DNA from: Lentibacter sp. XHP0401
GTDB lineage: Bacteria; Pseudomonadota; Alphaproteobacteria; Rhodobacterales; Rhodobacteraceae
DNA length: 64,000 nucleotides
Assembly (NCBI RefSeq): GCF_025751535.1
Contig: NZ_JAOWLC010000004.1
Coordinates: 218,408 to 282,407, forward strand
Reading direction: 5' to 3'
Positions 7,694-15,597 of this stretch are shown here, piece by piece (position 1 is the first letter of the stretch; every line of letters starts with the position of its first letter). Under the pieces are notes generated by a model, which saw only the letters and a program-made list of their open reading frames with translations, had not been told where the DNA came from and did no database searches. The translations under genes and the position numbers were made by a program.

Positions 7694-8968
7694 TTGACTG
7701 AAGAGAATGACACAGGATTGAAGCCACCTCCTTTACGCGATGATTGTTTTGCGCTGCCTGCCGGGGTGGATTGGACGCCTGTAGATGAAGCCCTGAAGGG
7801 CTTGCGAGGGCGATTGCGCGGAGTGGTGGCACGCGAGGAGTTGCCTTTGAGTGCGGTTTTGGGGCGGGTGCTGTCTGAGGATGTCGTGGCGAAGCGCTCG
7901 AACCCGCCTTTGCCGAACTCCGCTGTGGACGGTTACGGCTTTGCCTTTGAAGCGCTGGGGGCGGGCGATCAGACCTTGCCTCTCATTGAGGGGCGCTCGG
8001 CGGCGGGTGTGCCGCTTGGCCATGCGGTTCCGTATGGTTCTGCTGTGCGTATTCTGACGGGTGCGGCATTGCCGGAGGGCGTGGATACGGTGATTCTGGA
8101 AGAGGACGTAAACGCCGGCGCGCGCGAGATTGCCTTTCGGGCGGGTGTGAAGCCAAAGGCGAATACGCGAAAGGCCGGTGAGGATGTCATCGCTGGCGAT
8201 GTGATCTTGCGGCAGGGTCTGCGGCTGGGCGCGCCCGAGCTTGCGCTTGCAGCGGCAACGGGGCTGGGCGCTTTGCCCGTGTTCGAGCGTCTCAAGGTCG
8301 GTGTGCTTTCGACGGGCGACGAGCTTGTTGAACCTGGAGAAGTGGCGGGCGAGGGGCAGATATTTGATGCCAACCGTGTGATGCTTTTGGGGCTGGTCGC
8401 CGAGATGGGCTTTGAACCGGTAGATTTGGGCCGCGTGGGAGATGACCGCGCGGCGCTGCGGGTGCGGCTGAATGAGGCAGCGGGCAAGGCAGATGTTATT
8501 CTGACATCGGGTGGGGCCTCGAACGGTGATGAAGATCATATGTCAGCTCTGCTGCGCGAGGCTGGCGCGATGCAGGAGTGGCGGATTGCGATCAAACCCG
8601 GGCGCCCCTTGGCTCTTGGAATGTGGGCGGGGACGCCTGTCTTCGGCTTGCCGGGCAATCCCGTGGCGGCGCTTGTTTGCACCTTGATTTTTGCGCGCCC
8701 TGCGATGGGTGTTCTGGCGGGGCGCGGCTGGGATGAACCGCTTGGGTATGCGCTGCCAGCGGCGTTTGAGAAACGCAAAAAGGCCGGGCGGCGCGAGTAT
8801 TTGCGCGCGCGGATGCGCGGCGGCTCTGTTGAGGTGTTTGCCTCGGAGGGCTCAGGAAGGATCAGCGGGCTGAGTTGGGCGGACGGATTGGTTGAACTGC
8901 CTGATGGAGAGCTTGAAATCGCGCAGGGTGATCCGGTGCGCTTTATCCCTTATGCGAGCTTTCTGTGA
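7694..8968 (+). CDS. moeA: Molybdopterin molybdotransferase MoeA
   Basis: MoeA inserts molybdate into adenylylated molybdopterin. The family pattern is clear: NPPLPNSAVDGYGFA, GRSAAG, PEGVDTVILEED, GLRLGAPELALAAATGL, VGVLSTGDEL, IFDANRVML, ILTSGGASNGDEDH and the GLPGNPVAAL loop. I choose TTG 7694 because a full AGGAGG (7683-7688) lies five bases upstream, giving 424 residues; a GTG at 7592 would add 34 residues that are not part of MoeA. The 3' end overlaps the convergent DUF2235 gene by 26 bases. The start choice is an inference. Confidence 0.9.
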   Translation: MTEENDTGLKPPPLRDDCFALPAGVDWTPVDEALKGLRGRLRGVVAREELPLSAVLGRVLSEDVVAKRSNPPLPNSAVDGYGFAFEALGAGDQTLPLIEGRSAAGVPLGHAVPYGSAVRILTGAALPEGVDTVILEEDVNAGAREIAFRAGVKPKANTRKAGEDVIAGDVILRQGLRLGAPELALAAATGLGALPVFERLKVGVLSTGDELVEPGEVAGEGQIFDANRVMLLGLVAEMGFEPVDLGRVGDDRAALRVRLNEAAGKADVILTSGGASNGDEDHMSALLREAGAMQEWRIAIKPGRPLALGMWAGTPVFGLPGNPVAALVCTLIFARPAMGVLAGRGWDEPLGYALPAAFEKRKKAGRREYLRARMRGGSVEVFASEGSGRISGLSWADGLVELPDGELEIAQGDPVRFIPYASFL

Positions 8969-10307
8969 CGCTCGGGTCAACTTCATGCCCCGGCGGAATG
9001 CGACGCGGCTCATAAAGCGGGAGATACCATTTCCAGAGTGCACGGCGGAACCATTCGGGCGCACCGGCTTCACGGCGGCGGGCAGATTTGGGGAAGAATT
9101 CCATGATATTCCAGATCGGGGCGAGCAGGCCGTTGCGATGGGAATCGTGCAGCGGCGCGTTTGCATCGGGCGGGGCGTAGGGCAGGCCACCCGGCGTGCG
9201 AGCTTCGGGGACGACGCCTTCAAAATAGCGTTTGCGCGCGCCTGATTTGAGGGCGAGACCGTATCTGCGCGGCTTCATGAGCGGGCTGCGGCGGGATTTC
9301 TTGCGCGCGGCGTTGTCCTCGGCATCGGCTTGCTTTTCGGCGTCGGCCAAAGCGTCAATCATCCAGAGCAGGGCTATTTTTCCGAGGCCGCTTTCATCTT
9401 CGGGCGGGGAGCCGCCGACATCGGAGTGAAAGCCTGAAAACCAGCGCTGACGGATGATTTGTGCGCGTTTGGCAGCGGGCAGACGGAAATTGTTGCCAAA
9501 GTAGAGGGGTACACCATTGGGGCTGCCCCCCTCACGGTCACCTGCTGTGGGCGCCCAAAGTTGCGGGCGAAAGAGCGAGCGGCGCTCGTGTTTGGCAAGA
9601 GCGTGCAGGACGATGCGCACCGAGACGTTGGAATTGACGCTGGCATGTGTACCGAATTCGGCGAGGCTGCCGTATTTCTTGAAGTTGTGCCATGGGCGAC
9701 GGAAGCGAACGAGCGAGTTGACCGTATCAAACAGCAAGAGTGCGCGGATGGATGCAGGGGTTGGTTTGAGCACGTCTTCATACTCGCGCAGGGCCTGGAA
9801 CACGCGGTCATCAGATGCAGATTGGTCAAAGTCACTGACGCGACGGTAGGCGCGGAAGACGGGGGCAATAAGGTGGAGCTTTGCAGGCGCGATGAGGCCG
9901 AAGTTGTGCACAAACCCTGCGAGAATGCGCGCGGCGTATGCGCCACGCGAGAAGCCGGCGATATAGACATGATCGCTTTCGGCGGCGTCTTCTGAAAGGC
10001 CGCCATCGGCGGCGCGCTTGTCGGCTTTGGAGCGGTAAGTGCGGCAGAGGAAGCGGTAGGCTTGCAGCACATCATCCTCAAGGCCGTAGCCGAAAGCCTG
10101 ACCCAGCAGTTGATTGATTGCGTGTCGGGTGCGGCCCATAAGCTTGGTTCCGTCAAAGGTTCCGACACCGAGGACATAATGGGAGATTTGCGCCTCATCT
10201 CTTGGTTTGAGCGCTTTGTAGAGTTTCAGGACATTGCTTTCGCGGTCACCGATTTCGTTGCCGGTTCCGTCGATGCAGATGATGATTTTGCGGGCCTTGG
10301 CTGTCAT
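8943..10307 (-). CDS. DUF2235 (Tle1-type) alpha/beta hydrolase domain protein
   Basis: A 454-residue protein with the DUF2235 layout: the N-terminal strand IIICIDGTGNEIG (read from residue 8), then the nucleophile elbow AGFSRGAYAAR with Ser120, and later DTVNSL and the GFHSDVGGSPPE segment. DUF2235 is the alpha/beta hydrolase domain of the Tle1 phospholipase effectors of type VI secretion, and also occurs in housekeeping proteins of unknown role. There is no signal peptide or transmembrane helix and no secretion gene nearby, so effector function is not supported here. It follows the membrane protein at 10356-11372 on the same strand by 48 bases and may share its transcript. Confidence 0.85.
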   Translation of the reverse strand: MTAKARKIIICIDGTGNEIGDRESNVLKLYKALKPRDEAQISHYVLGVGTFDGTKLMGRTRHAINQLLGQAFGYGLEDDVLQAYRFLCRTYRSKADKRAADGGLSEDAAESDHVYIAGFSRGAYAARILAGFVHNFGLIAPAKLHLIAPVFRAYRRVSDFDQSASDDRVFQALREYEDVLKPTPASIRALLLFDTVNSLVRFRRPWHNFKKYGSLAEFGTHASVNSNVSVRIVLHALAKHERRSLFRPQLWAPTAGDREGGSPNGVPLYFGNNFRLPAAKRAQIIRQRWFSGFHSDVGGSPPEDESGLGKIALLWMIDALADAEKQADAEDNAARKKSRRSPLMKPRRYGLALKSGARKRYFEGVVPEARTPGGLPYAPPDANAPLHDSHRNGLLAPIWNIMEFFPKSARRREAGAPEWFRRALWKWYLPLYEPRRIPPGHEVDPSVTESSHKG

Positions 10308-10355
10308 GCTCCGTTCCCCCTGTCATCTTAGGGTAGAGCATGGCCGCGCTTCTGG

Positions 10356-11372
10356 CTAGTCGAACACGCCTGCGACGCGGCCAAGGAGCATGAAGGCGCG
10401 GGCAGTGCGGGTGCCTGCGAGCTCTGATATCTCGGAATCGCTTGCTTCGGCTTCGAACTGGACGAAGCTTTTGTCAAAGCGGCGCAGGAAGTGATGCACC
10501 GCGTCCCGGAAGATCGGATCTTCGCGCATACGGCCTGATGTGAGTGCCAGAGACGAGCGGTCACGCACACCGCCAAGGGAGGCGATTTGGCGGCCGCGTG
10601 TGCCTTGGGCGAACTGGCGCCAGATTTCGGGACGGGCCATGTCGGGGTTGAGATCGTCCATGTAGATGCCATCCTGGCTGAGCAGGGTGAGCACGTCTTG
10701 TGCAGCTTGCACGAGGCCAGCGACAGCGCGGTCTTTGAGCGCGCGGCGGAGGGCGTTGAAGCCTACGGTGTCATCGGCCGTTTCGGGGAAGTTTATGGCG
10801 CGGATGAACTCTTCGCGGCTGATCGAAGGGGCCATATCTTGTGCGGTTGTGCCGAGGGGAAGGGCTGTTTGTGCCTCGGATTGGGCCTCTGGTGCGGCAG
10901 CCGCAGGGCGCTGGCTGCGATTGTCGCGGCTGGAGGTGAAGGTCGCCAGGGCCGTTTCGGTCTTGCGCTGGGCAGCGGCAATTTCATCGAGCTTGCGGGC
11001 GACCGAGGGTTCGGCGCTTATTTTGCCACTCTGACTTTGCACAATGTAGGCGTGGCGGATGGCATCAATTGCGCTTTGCAGGCGCTGGCTTTCCTCGCGC
11101 ATGATTTTTGACGAGCGCGCGGCTGTGGCGGCGACCCAGATCATGCCGACGGGCATGAAGACGGCCATCATTGTCATCATGAAGCGCAGCGAGCCGGAGG
11201 CGGTTTCATCGGCAGGCGCATCGGAGGGCAGCAAGAGAAAGAAAATGGCCGCGCCAAAGAGCCAGACGGCCGAAAGACTCAGCGCGATGATCTCGATCGC
11301 GGTGATTTTCTCGGCGGCTTGGCGATCATAGATCCCCAGCGGTGTCGGGCGTGTCTCGTTTGGCTCTGACAT
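10356..11372 (-). CDS. Conserved membrane protein, unknown function
   Basis: I do not recognise this 338-residue protein. It has two transmembrane helices near the N-terminus (about residues 26-48 and 64-86), a charged stretch likely to be coiled coil (about 88-145), a low-complexity Ala/Gln/Pro linker, and a C-terminal soluble region of about 150 residues (ISREEFIRAINFPETADD onwards). The order TM hairpin, coil, linker, domain suggests a membrane-anchored scaffold facing the cytoplasm. Its downstream neighbour is the DUF2235 hydrolase and its upstream neighbour is greA, 15 bases away. Confidence 0.75.
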   Translation of the reverse strand: MSEPNETRPTPLGIYDRQAAEKITAIEIIALSLSAVWLFGAAIFFLLLPSDAPADETASGSLRFMMTMMAVFMPVGMIWVAATAARSSKIMREESQRLQSAIDAIRHAYIVQSQSGKISAEPSVARKLDEIAAAQRKTETALATFTSSRDNRSQRPAAAAPEAQSEAQTALPLGTTAQDMAPSISREEFIRAINFPETADDTVGFNALRRALKDRAVAGLVQAAQDVLTLLSQDGIYMDDLNPDMARPEIWRQFAQGTRGRQIASLGGVRDRSSLALTSGRMREDPIFRDAVHHFLRRFDKSFVQFEAEASDSEISELAGTRTARAFMLLGRVAGVFD

Positions 11373-11387
11373 GGCGCTCTCTTTCGG

Positions 11388-11858
11388 TTAAACGAACGCG
11401 ATTTTCAGGATTTCGTAGCTTCTCTCGCCGCCCGGCGTGCGGACTTCGACGCTGTCGCCTTCTTCTTTTCCGATGAGGGCACGGGCGATGGGGGAACTCA
11501 TGTTGAGCAGGCCTTTTTCGATATTGGCCTCGTGCTGGCCGACGATCTGCCAGGTTTTCTCTTCATCGGTGTCTTCATCAACCACAGTCACAGTCGCGCC
11601 GAACTTGATTGTGCCGGAAAGTTTTTTGGGATCAATCACTTCGGCGAGGCTGAGCACAGCCTCAAGCTCCTGGATGCGGCCTTCGATGAAGCCCTGCTTC
11701 TCGCGGGCGGAGTGGTATTCGGCGTTTTCCTTCAAATCGCCGAGCTCGCGCGCTTCCGCGATGGCCGAGATCACGGCGGGACGCTCAACGGATTTGAGGT
11801 TTTTCAATTCTGCTTCGAGCGCGGCATGGCCAGCGCGTGTCATTGGAAATTTGTCCAT
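11388..11858 (-). CDS. greA: Transcription elongation factor GreA
   Basis: GreA rescues backtracked RNA polymerase by stimulating transcript cleavage. The N-terminal coiled coil has the [20 protein letters not shown] signature with the acidic tip residues, and the C-terminal FKBP-like domain ends in [13 protein letters not shown] place the start at ATG 11858 ([10 protein letters not shown], 156 residues, the usual length); an in-frame ATG seven codons upstream is less likely. It lies directly upstream of the unknown membrane protein. Confidence 0.93.
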   Translation of the reverse strand: MDKFPMTRAGHAALEAELKNLKSVERPAVISAIAEARELGDLKENAEYHSAREKQGFIEGRIQELEAVLSLAEVIDPKKLSGTIKFGATVTVVDEDTDEEKTWQIVGQHEANIEKGLLNMSSPIARALIGKEEGDSVEVRTPGGERSYEILKIAFV

Positions 11859-12007
11859 TAGACTTGCCTTTATAGTCATTGCGGCGCGGCGCGCTCGCTT
11901 TCGTATTCGTTAAATCACTCTGTCCCACAGATGGGCTGTCTTGCAATAGGGTAAAGGGCGCGGCGCTTCAATGGGCGGAATTTGCCGAGGCGCTTCCCGG
12001 GCGTGCT

Positions 12008-12229
12008 TCAGCTTTCGGGGCAGCCAGTGCCGCCGATGCCATCCCCATCGCAAACCTCAAGGCCGGGCGAGGTGTGCATGGGGGCTTCTTCTACCATGAC
12101 GGGCGCTGCATCAAGCGGGGCCGATGCGGGTGCTGGCGCTGTAGCGCCTTTGAGAAATTCGCCTTCGGGCGCCGCGCAGGCGGCCAGGGCGAGCAGGGAA
12201 AAGAGGGTGAGGGCTGTGCGCTTAATCAT
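12008..12229 (-). CDS. Small lipoprotein
   Basis: A 73-residue protein with a signal peptide and lipobox (LALAAC, lipidated Cys18), an Ala/Pro-rich linker, and a tail with two cysteines in CDGDGIGGTGC that could form a disulfide in the periplasm. Its start overlaps the end of the DUF6502 gene by eight bases, so the pair is co-translated. Function is unknown. Entericidin-like or lipoprotein-of-envelope roles are guesses. Confidence 0.65.
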   Translation of the reverse strand: MIKRTALTLFSLLALAACAAPEGEFLKGATAPAPASAPLDAAPVMVEEAPMHTSPGLEVCDGDGIGGTGCPES

Positions 12230-13010
12230 CGGATGTCTCGCCTGTTGCAGAGTAGAAATACCCTCCTGCCCGAAAGCGTGCGGATGCGCCAGTGGGAGCT
12301 TTCAACTTGAGGGCTTCTGCCTGGCTGGCGATGTCTTCCAGCAGAGCCATTTGGGCGGCATCATAGCTGGCGGTAAGGATTTTCACCTGTGCGGGTGTGA
12401 GGCCTGTGTAATGCGCCGCGCGCTCGAAGTGCAGCGGGTAGGGGCCAAGCACATTTTCGGCGGCAGCGGCAAGGTGATCGCCGACGTTTTCGGCGAGGTA
12501 ATCAAGCTGCTCTTCGGAGCCTGCGAGGGGAACATAAGCGTTTTGGGTGAGTTCGACTGTGTCTTTGCAGAGTTTGACCGTGCCTGCCGCGAAGAGTGTA
12601 TCGAGCATGGCGCGGGGGTGCACATCCTGACGGACCTCGCGGGCGAGGCTTTCAAAGCTGGGCGCATCGCCTGTGCGGGGCAGGGGCAGAGGCTTGCCGC
12701 TCCGGCTGTAATCAGGGTGCGCTTGCCAGAGCGCGACCAGTCGTGTGAGCGGGTTGGGTTTGGGCGCCTTATGCTCGAACGCGCGCAGGCGGGCGATGTC
12801 GCGTCGTTGCAGGCCTGTCATGACCGAGAGGCGGCTATCGGTGATTTTGCCATCGGATTGCGCGGCTGATTGCTCGGAGGCGGCCTGCACATAATGGCCT
12901 TTCATCCGCTCCATCAGATCACCAAAGGGAACGCCGCGTGCGACAAGGAGGCGGGCAAGGGGGGCGAGGATATGATCAAGTGTTGGCAGCATAATGGATA
13001 AATTGCACAT
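12222..13010 (-). CDS. DUF6502 family protein, putative DNA-binding
   Basis: A 262-residue protein of the DUF6502 type: N-terminal LARLLVARGVPFGDLMERMKGHY (parts), then DSRLSVMTGLQRRDIARL (residues about 59-76), which reads as a helix-turn-helix and suggests DNA binding. An alternative ATG at 12992 would remove six residues. The start codon at 13010 is the last base of a 12-bp repeat found again 50 bp further on, in front of the divergent VWA gene. That layout fits an autoregulated repressor, but this is inference. Confidence 0.75.
   Translation of the reverse strand: MCNLSIMLPTLDHILAPLARLLVARGVPFGDLMERMKGHYVQAASEQSAAQSDGKITDSRLSVMTGLQRRDIARLRAFEHKAPKPNPLTRLVALWQAHPDYSRSGKPLPLPRTGDAPSFESLAREVRQDVHPRAMLDTLFAAGTVKLCKDTVELTQNAYVPLAGSEEQLDYLAENVGDHLAAAAENVLGPYPLHFERAAHYTGLTPAQVKILTASYDAAQMALLEDIASQAEALKLKAPTGASARFRAGGYFYSATGETSDD
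12999..13010. repeat. 12-bp direct repeat, copy 1
   Basis: TAAATTGCACAT, identical to the copy at 13049-13060 and exactly 50 bp away, close to five helical turns. This copy covers the start codon of the DUF6502 gene on the minus strand, so a bound protein would block its expression. Confidence 0.6.
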
Positions 13011-13015
13011 TTATA

Positions 13016-13044
13016 TTGACGAAAGCAAGCGGTGCTTTTATCAG
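13016..13044 (+). promoter_or_regulatory. Candidate sigma-70 promoter of the VWA lipoprotein gene
   Basis: TTGACG (13016-13021) and TATCAG (13039-13044) with a 17-base spacer. The spacer itself holds a perfect inverted repeat, AAAGCA (13022-13027) and TGCTTT (13033-13038), so a regulator may bind between the two elements. The -10 match is weak. Confidence 0.4.
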
Positions 13045-13045
13045 T

Positions 13046-13060
13046 GTGTAAATTGCACAT
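13046..13060. promoter_or_regulatory. Palindromic operator candidate containing repeat copy 2
   Basis: TGTGTAA-A-TTGCACA is a 15-bp near-perfect palindrome (6 of 7 arm positions pair) just downstream of the candidate promoter and 21 bp before the VWA start codon. It includes the second copy of the 12-bp repeat (13049-13060). The first copy keeps only the right arm well. This is the sort of place where a repressor stops transcription. Confidence 0.5.
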
Positions 13061-13081
13061 TATTTAGAGTGGAGACGTAAG

Positions 13082-14386
13082 ATGACCCTGTTTCGAAACA
13101 AGATCTGGCTTTCGGGCCTTGCGGCTTTTGCCTTGACGGCTTGTGAAAGCGGGGTGAACCCCGAGGCAATGAGCTTGGAAAGCGCGCCTGTTGCCTCGGA
13201 AACGCGAGGGAGCAGCAGCGCCAGGGGTGCGCCGATGGCGGATGCGATTGTGATGGCGGCGCCTGAGCCGATGTCTGCGCGCATGAGTCCGAGGGGCAAG
13301 CGCGGCGTTGTGACGGCGGGCGATATCGACGACACGCTCAACCTTGCGGCGTTTTCTCGCTATCAGGCGGGGGCGGCGAAGGAGCTGAAGCTGCCACGGG
13401 TGAACCTTGGCGGGATGGTGGCCGCAAGGCTGGTGAGCGGCGATGGCGCGCCTGTTGCGGGGATGGCTTATACGCTGACCAAAATGGGGGCGAGCCAGCC
13501 GTTTCATACGGGGTATAGCGGTGTTGACGGTGTGATCACCGCGTTTCCTGCTGCTCTGGGGGCGAGCGCGCCGCGCGAAGTGATGCTGAAAGTGTTTGAC
13601 AGGGGCGTGCAGGTGTCGGGCGATGATTTGCGCACGGGGAGCACCACTATGCCACGCTTGGTTGTGCCTAAAACGGAGGGTTGGACCCCCGATTTTATGG
13701 ACCTGACCTTTGTTTTTGATACGACAGGCAGCATGGGCGACGAACTGGCTTGGCTGACCCGCGAATTTAAGGGGATTGTGCGCGAGGCCAAGCGGGCGGC
13801 GCCGGGCGTCGATATTCGCTTCGGGCTGATTGCTTATCGTGATGATGGCGACCTGTATAAAGTGAAGAACTTTGGCTTCACGAAGAGCCAGCCCGAGATG
13901 CAGAACTGGCTGCGCAGTCTGGATGCCAGTGGCGGTGGGGATTATCCCGAAGCGGCGGCGGAAGCGCTGGAAGCGGCCGTTGCGATGCAATGGCGGCGCG
14001 GCAAGGGCGAGCGGATTGTGTTTCATATTGCCGACGCGCCCGCGCATGACAGCAAGGCCAAGCGCTTTTTGGCGGCGGCTTCCAAAGCAGCGGCACAGAA
14101 TGTGCAGATCTTCGGACTTGGCGCGAGCGGTGTTGGAAAGGAAAGCGAGTTTCTGATGCGTCAGGCGGCGCTGGTGAGTGGTGGGCGCTATATGTTTCTG
14201 ACCGATGACAGCGGCGTAGGCCACGCGCATGCGGAGCCGACGATCTCTTGCTACCGTGTGACCAAGTTGAAGGATTTGCTGGTGCGGGTGCTGGCAAGCG
14301 AGCTTTCCGGCCAACGGCGCGAAGCCTCGGGCGGGCAGGTGATCCGCGAAGTGGGAAACTATAACAGGGGTATTTGCGCAGAGTAA
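13082..14386 (+). CDS. VWA-domain lipoprotein
   Basis: A 434-residue surface or periplasmic protein with a signal peptide and lipobox (FALTAC, Cys21). After a variable region there is a domain at about 100-190, then a von Willebrand factor A domain beginning near residue 208 with the metal-ion site D213-T-T215-G-S217-M. Such domains bind protein partners through a divalent cation. The PGVDIRFGLIAYRDDGD and FHIADAPAH segments are typical of bacterial VWA proteins. It is divergent from the DUF6502/lipoprotein pair and shares repeats with it. The partner is unknown. Confidence 0.85.
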   Translation: MTLFRNKIWLSGLAAFALTACESGVNPEAMSLESAPVASETRGSSSARGAPMADAIVMAAPEPMSARMSPRGKRGVVTAGDIDDTLNLAAFSRYQAGAAKELKLPRVNLGGMVAARLVSGDGAPVAGMAYTLTKMGASQPFHTGYSGVDGVITAFPAALGASAPREVMLKVFDRGVQVSGDDLRTGSTTMPRLVVPKTEGWTPDFMDLTFVFDTTGSMGDELAWLTREFKGIVREAKRAAPGVDIRFGLIAYRDDGDLYKVKNFGFTKSQPEMQNWLRSLDASGGGDYPEAAAEALEAAVAMQWRRGKGERIVFHIADAPAHDSKAKRFLAAASKAAAQNVQIFGLGASGVGKESEFLMRQAALVSGGRYMFLTDDSGVGHAHAEPTISCYRVTKLKDLLVRVLASELSGQRREASGGQVIREVGNYNRGICAE

Positions 14387-14467
14387 CCTGCCCGAAACCT
14401 TCCAAGAGGCGGCCATGCTCGTGCCACATTGTGTTGGTTTTTATAGCCAAACAAGAACAACCAGGGC

Positions 14468-15478
14468 ATGGGCATGGCCGACCATCAGACATTTTTTCTG
14501 CGCTATTGTTTGCGCTTTACCCTTTTTGCGCTGGCATTTGGCTTTATTGTTCGTGGCTTTTCGTTTGCCTATCTGCCTGCCTTTCTGGCCGGGAACCTCT
14601 CGGTAGCCCAGATGATGGTGACAGGGAAGACGGGGCTTTTTGTCGTGCCGATCTGCTTTGGATATCTGATCTATAATCGTTTTAAGAGCATTGAGATTGT
14701 AGGTGCTCTTTTTGGGGCGGCGCTGTTGTGTAGCTCGTTTATCATTATCAAGACAACCATCCCGTTGATGATGCCGTATTGGGCCGACCCGATGCTGGCC
14801 GCTTGGGACAAGGCGCTTTTTGGCGGTGTGCATGCTTATGAATGGAGCCATGGGTTTACGCCTTATATGAGCGCAAATTGGGCTATGATGTTTTATATGC
14901 CTGTCTGGGCGATCTCGATGCTTTTGTTTCCTGCCTTTGTTGTGCTGGTCGAGACAGACGCGGTGCGCAAGCAGACCTATCTGAAGATCTATTTTTACAT
15001 GTGGCTTGTATTGGGGCTGGGGGTCGCGACGCTGATGAGTTCGGCGGGGCCGATCTATCATGACAGGCTGATCGGAGCCGAGGCCTTTGCCGGTATGCAA
15101 GCGAGCCTTGCCAGTGTGGGCTTTGAGAACACCTCTGTGCGGATGCTTCAGGAAGGGCTTTGGGGAGCCTATGAGGCGGATGGCGGACAACAATTGCAGG
15201 GCAGCGGAATTTCGGCATTCCCCTCGATGCATGTGGCCATGGCGACGCTTTGGGCCTGTTACCTGACCGAGCGCAGCAAGTGGCTGGCTCCTCTCGGCAT
15301 TGGATATGCGGCGCTGATCCTGTTTTTGTCTGTCTTTACAGGGTGGCATTATGCTGTGGACGGGATTTTCTCGATTGCGGCGGTTGCTCTGGCTTGTGCC
15401 GCTCCTTGGCTTTTTCGGCTGCTGCGCGGGGCCAAGTTTTCCCCGGAGGGGAGAAAACTTCGGGAATCTGCCATCTGA
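14468..15478 (+). CDS. PAP2-superfamily membrane phosphatase/transferase
   Basis: A 336-residue integral membrane protein with about six to eight helices and the late PAP2 motifs SAFPSMHVAMA and GWHYAVDG. The first PAP2 motif (KxxxxxxRP) is not evident; the layout resembles the Aur1/inositol phosphotransferase-like branch. It probably acts on a lipid phosphate or transfers a phospho-head group at the periplasmic face of the inner membrane. It sits alone, 119 bases before the ETF-QO gene. Confidence 0.8.
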   Translation: MGMADHQTFFLRYCLRFTLFALAFGFIVRGFSFAYLPAFLAGNLSVAQMMVTGKTGLFVVPICFGYLIYNRFKSIEIVGALFGAALLCSSFIIIKTTIPLMMPYWADPMLAAWDKALFGGVHAYEWSHGFTPYMSANWAMMFYMPVWAISMLLFPAFVVLVETDAVRKQTYLKIYFYMWLVLGLGVATLMSSAGPIYHDRLIGAEAFAGMQASLASVGFENTSVRMLQEGLWGAYEADGGQQLQGSGISAFPSMHVAMATLWACYLTERSKWLAPLGIGYAALILFLSVFTGWHYAVDGIFSIAAVALACAAPWLFRLLRGAKFSPEGRKLRESAI

Positions 15479-15523
15479 CGTGTGGAAACTCTCTGCAAAT
15501 GCGAAGAATCCGCCTAGCTGCGA

Positions 15524-15551
15524 TTGACGCCGTGGCTTGAAGGCATGTAAT
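15524..15551 (+). promoter_or_regulatory. Candidate promoter of the ETF-QO gene
   Basis: TTGACG (15524-15529), a 16-base spacer, and TGTAAT (15546-15551), 46 bp before the start codon. Both elements match the sigma-70 consensus well (5 of 6 each). Confidence 0.45.
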
Positions 15552-15597
15552 TCTGCGTGAAATATTATTACCCAGATGCGCAAGAGGGAAACAGAAC

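Noticed and set aside
8943..11372. Type VI secretion effector module
   Set aside because: DUF2235 occurs in Tle1 effectors, but there are no VgrG, PAAR, Hcp, Tap or immunity-like genes nearby.
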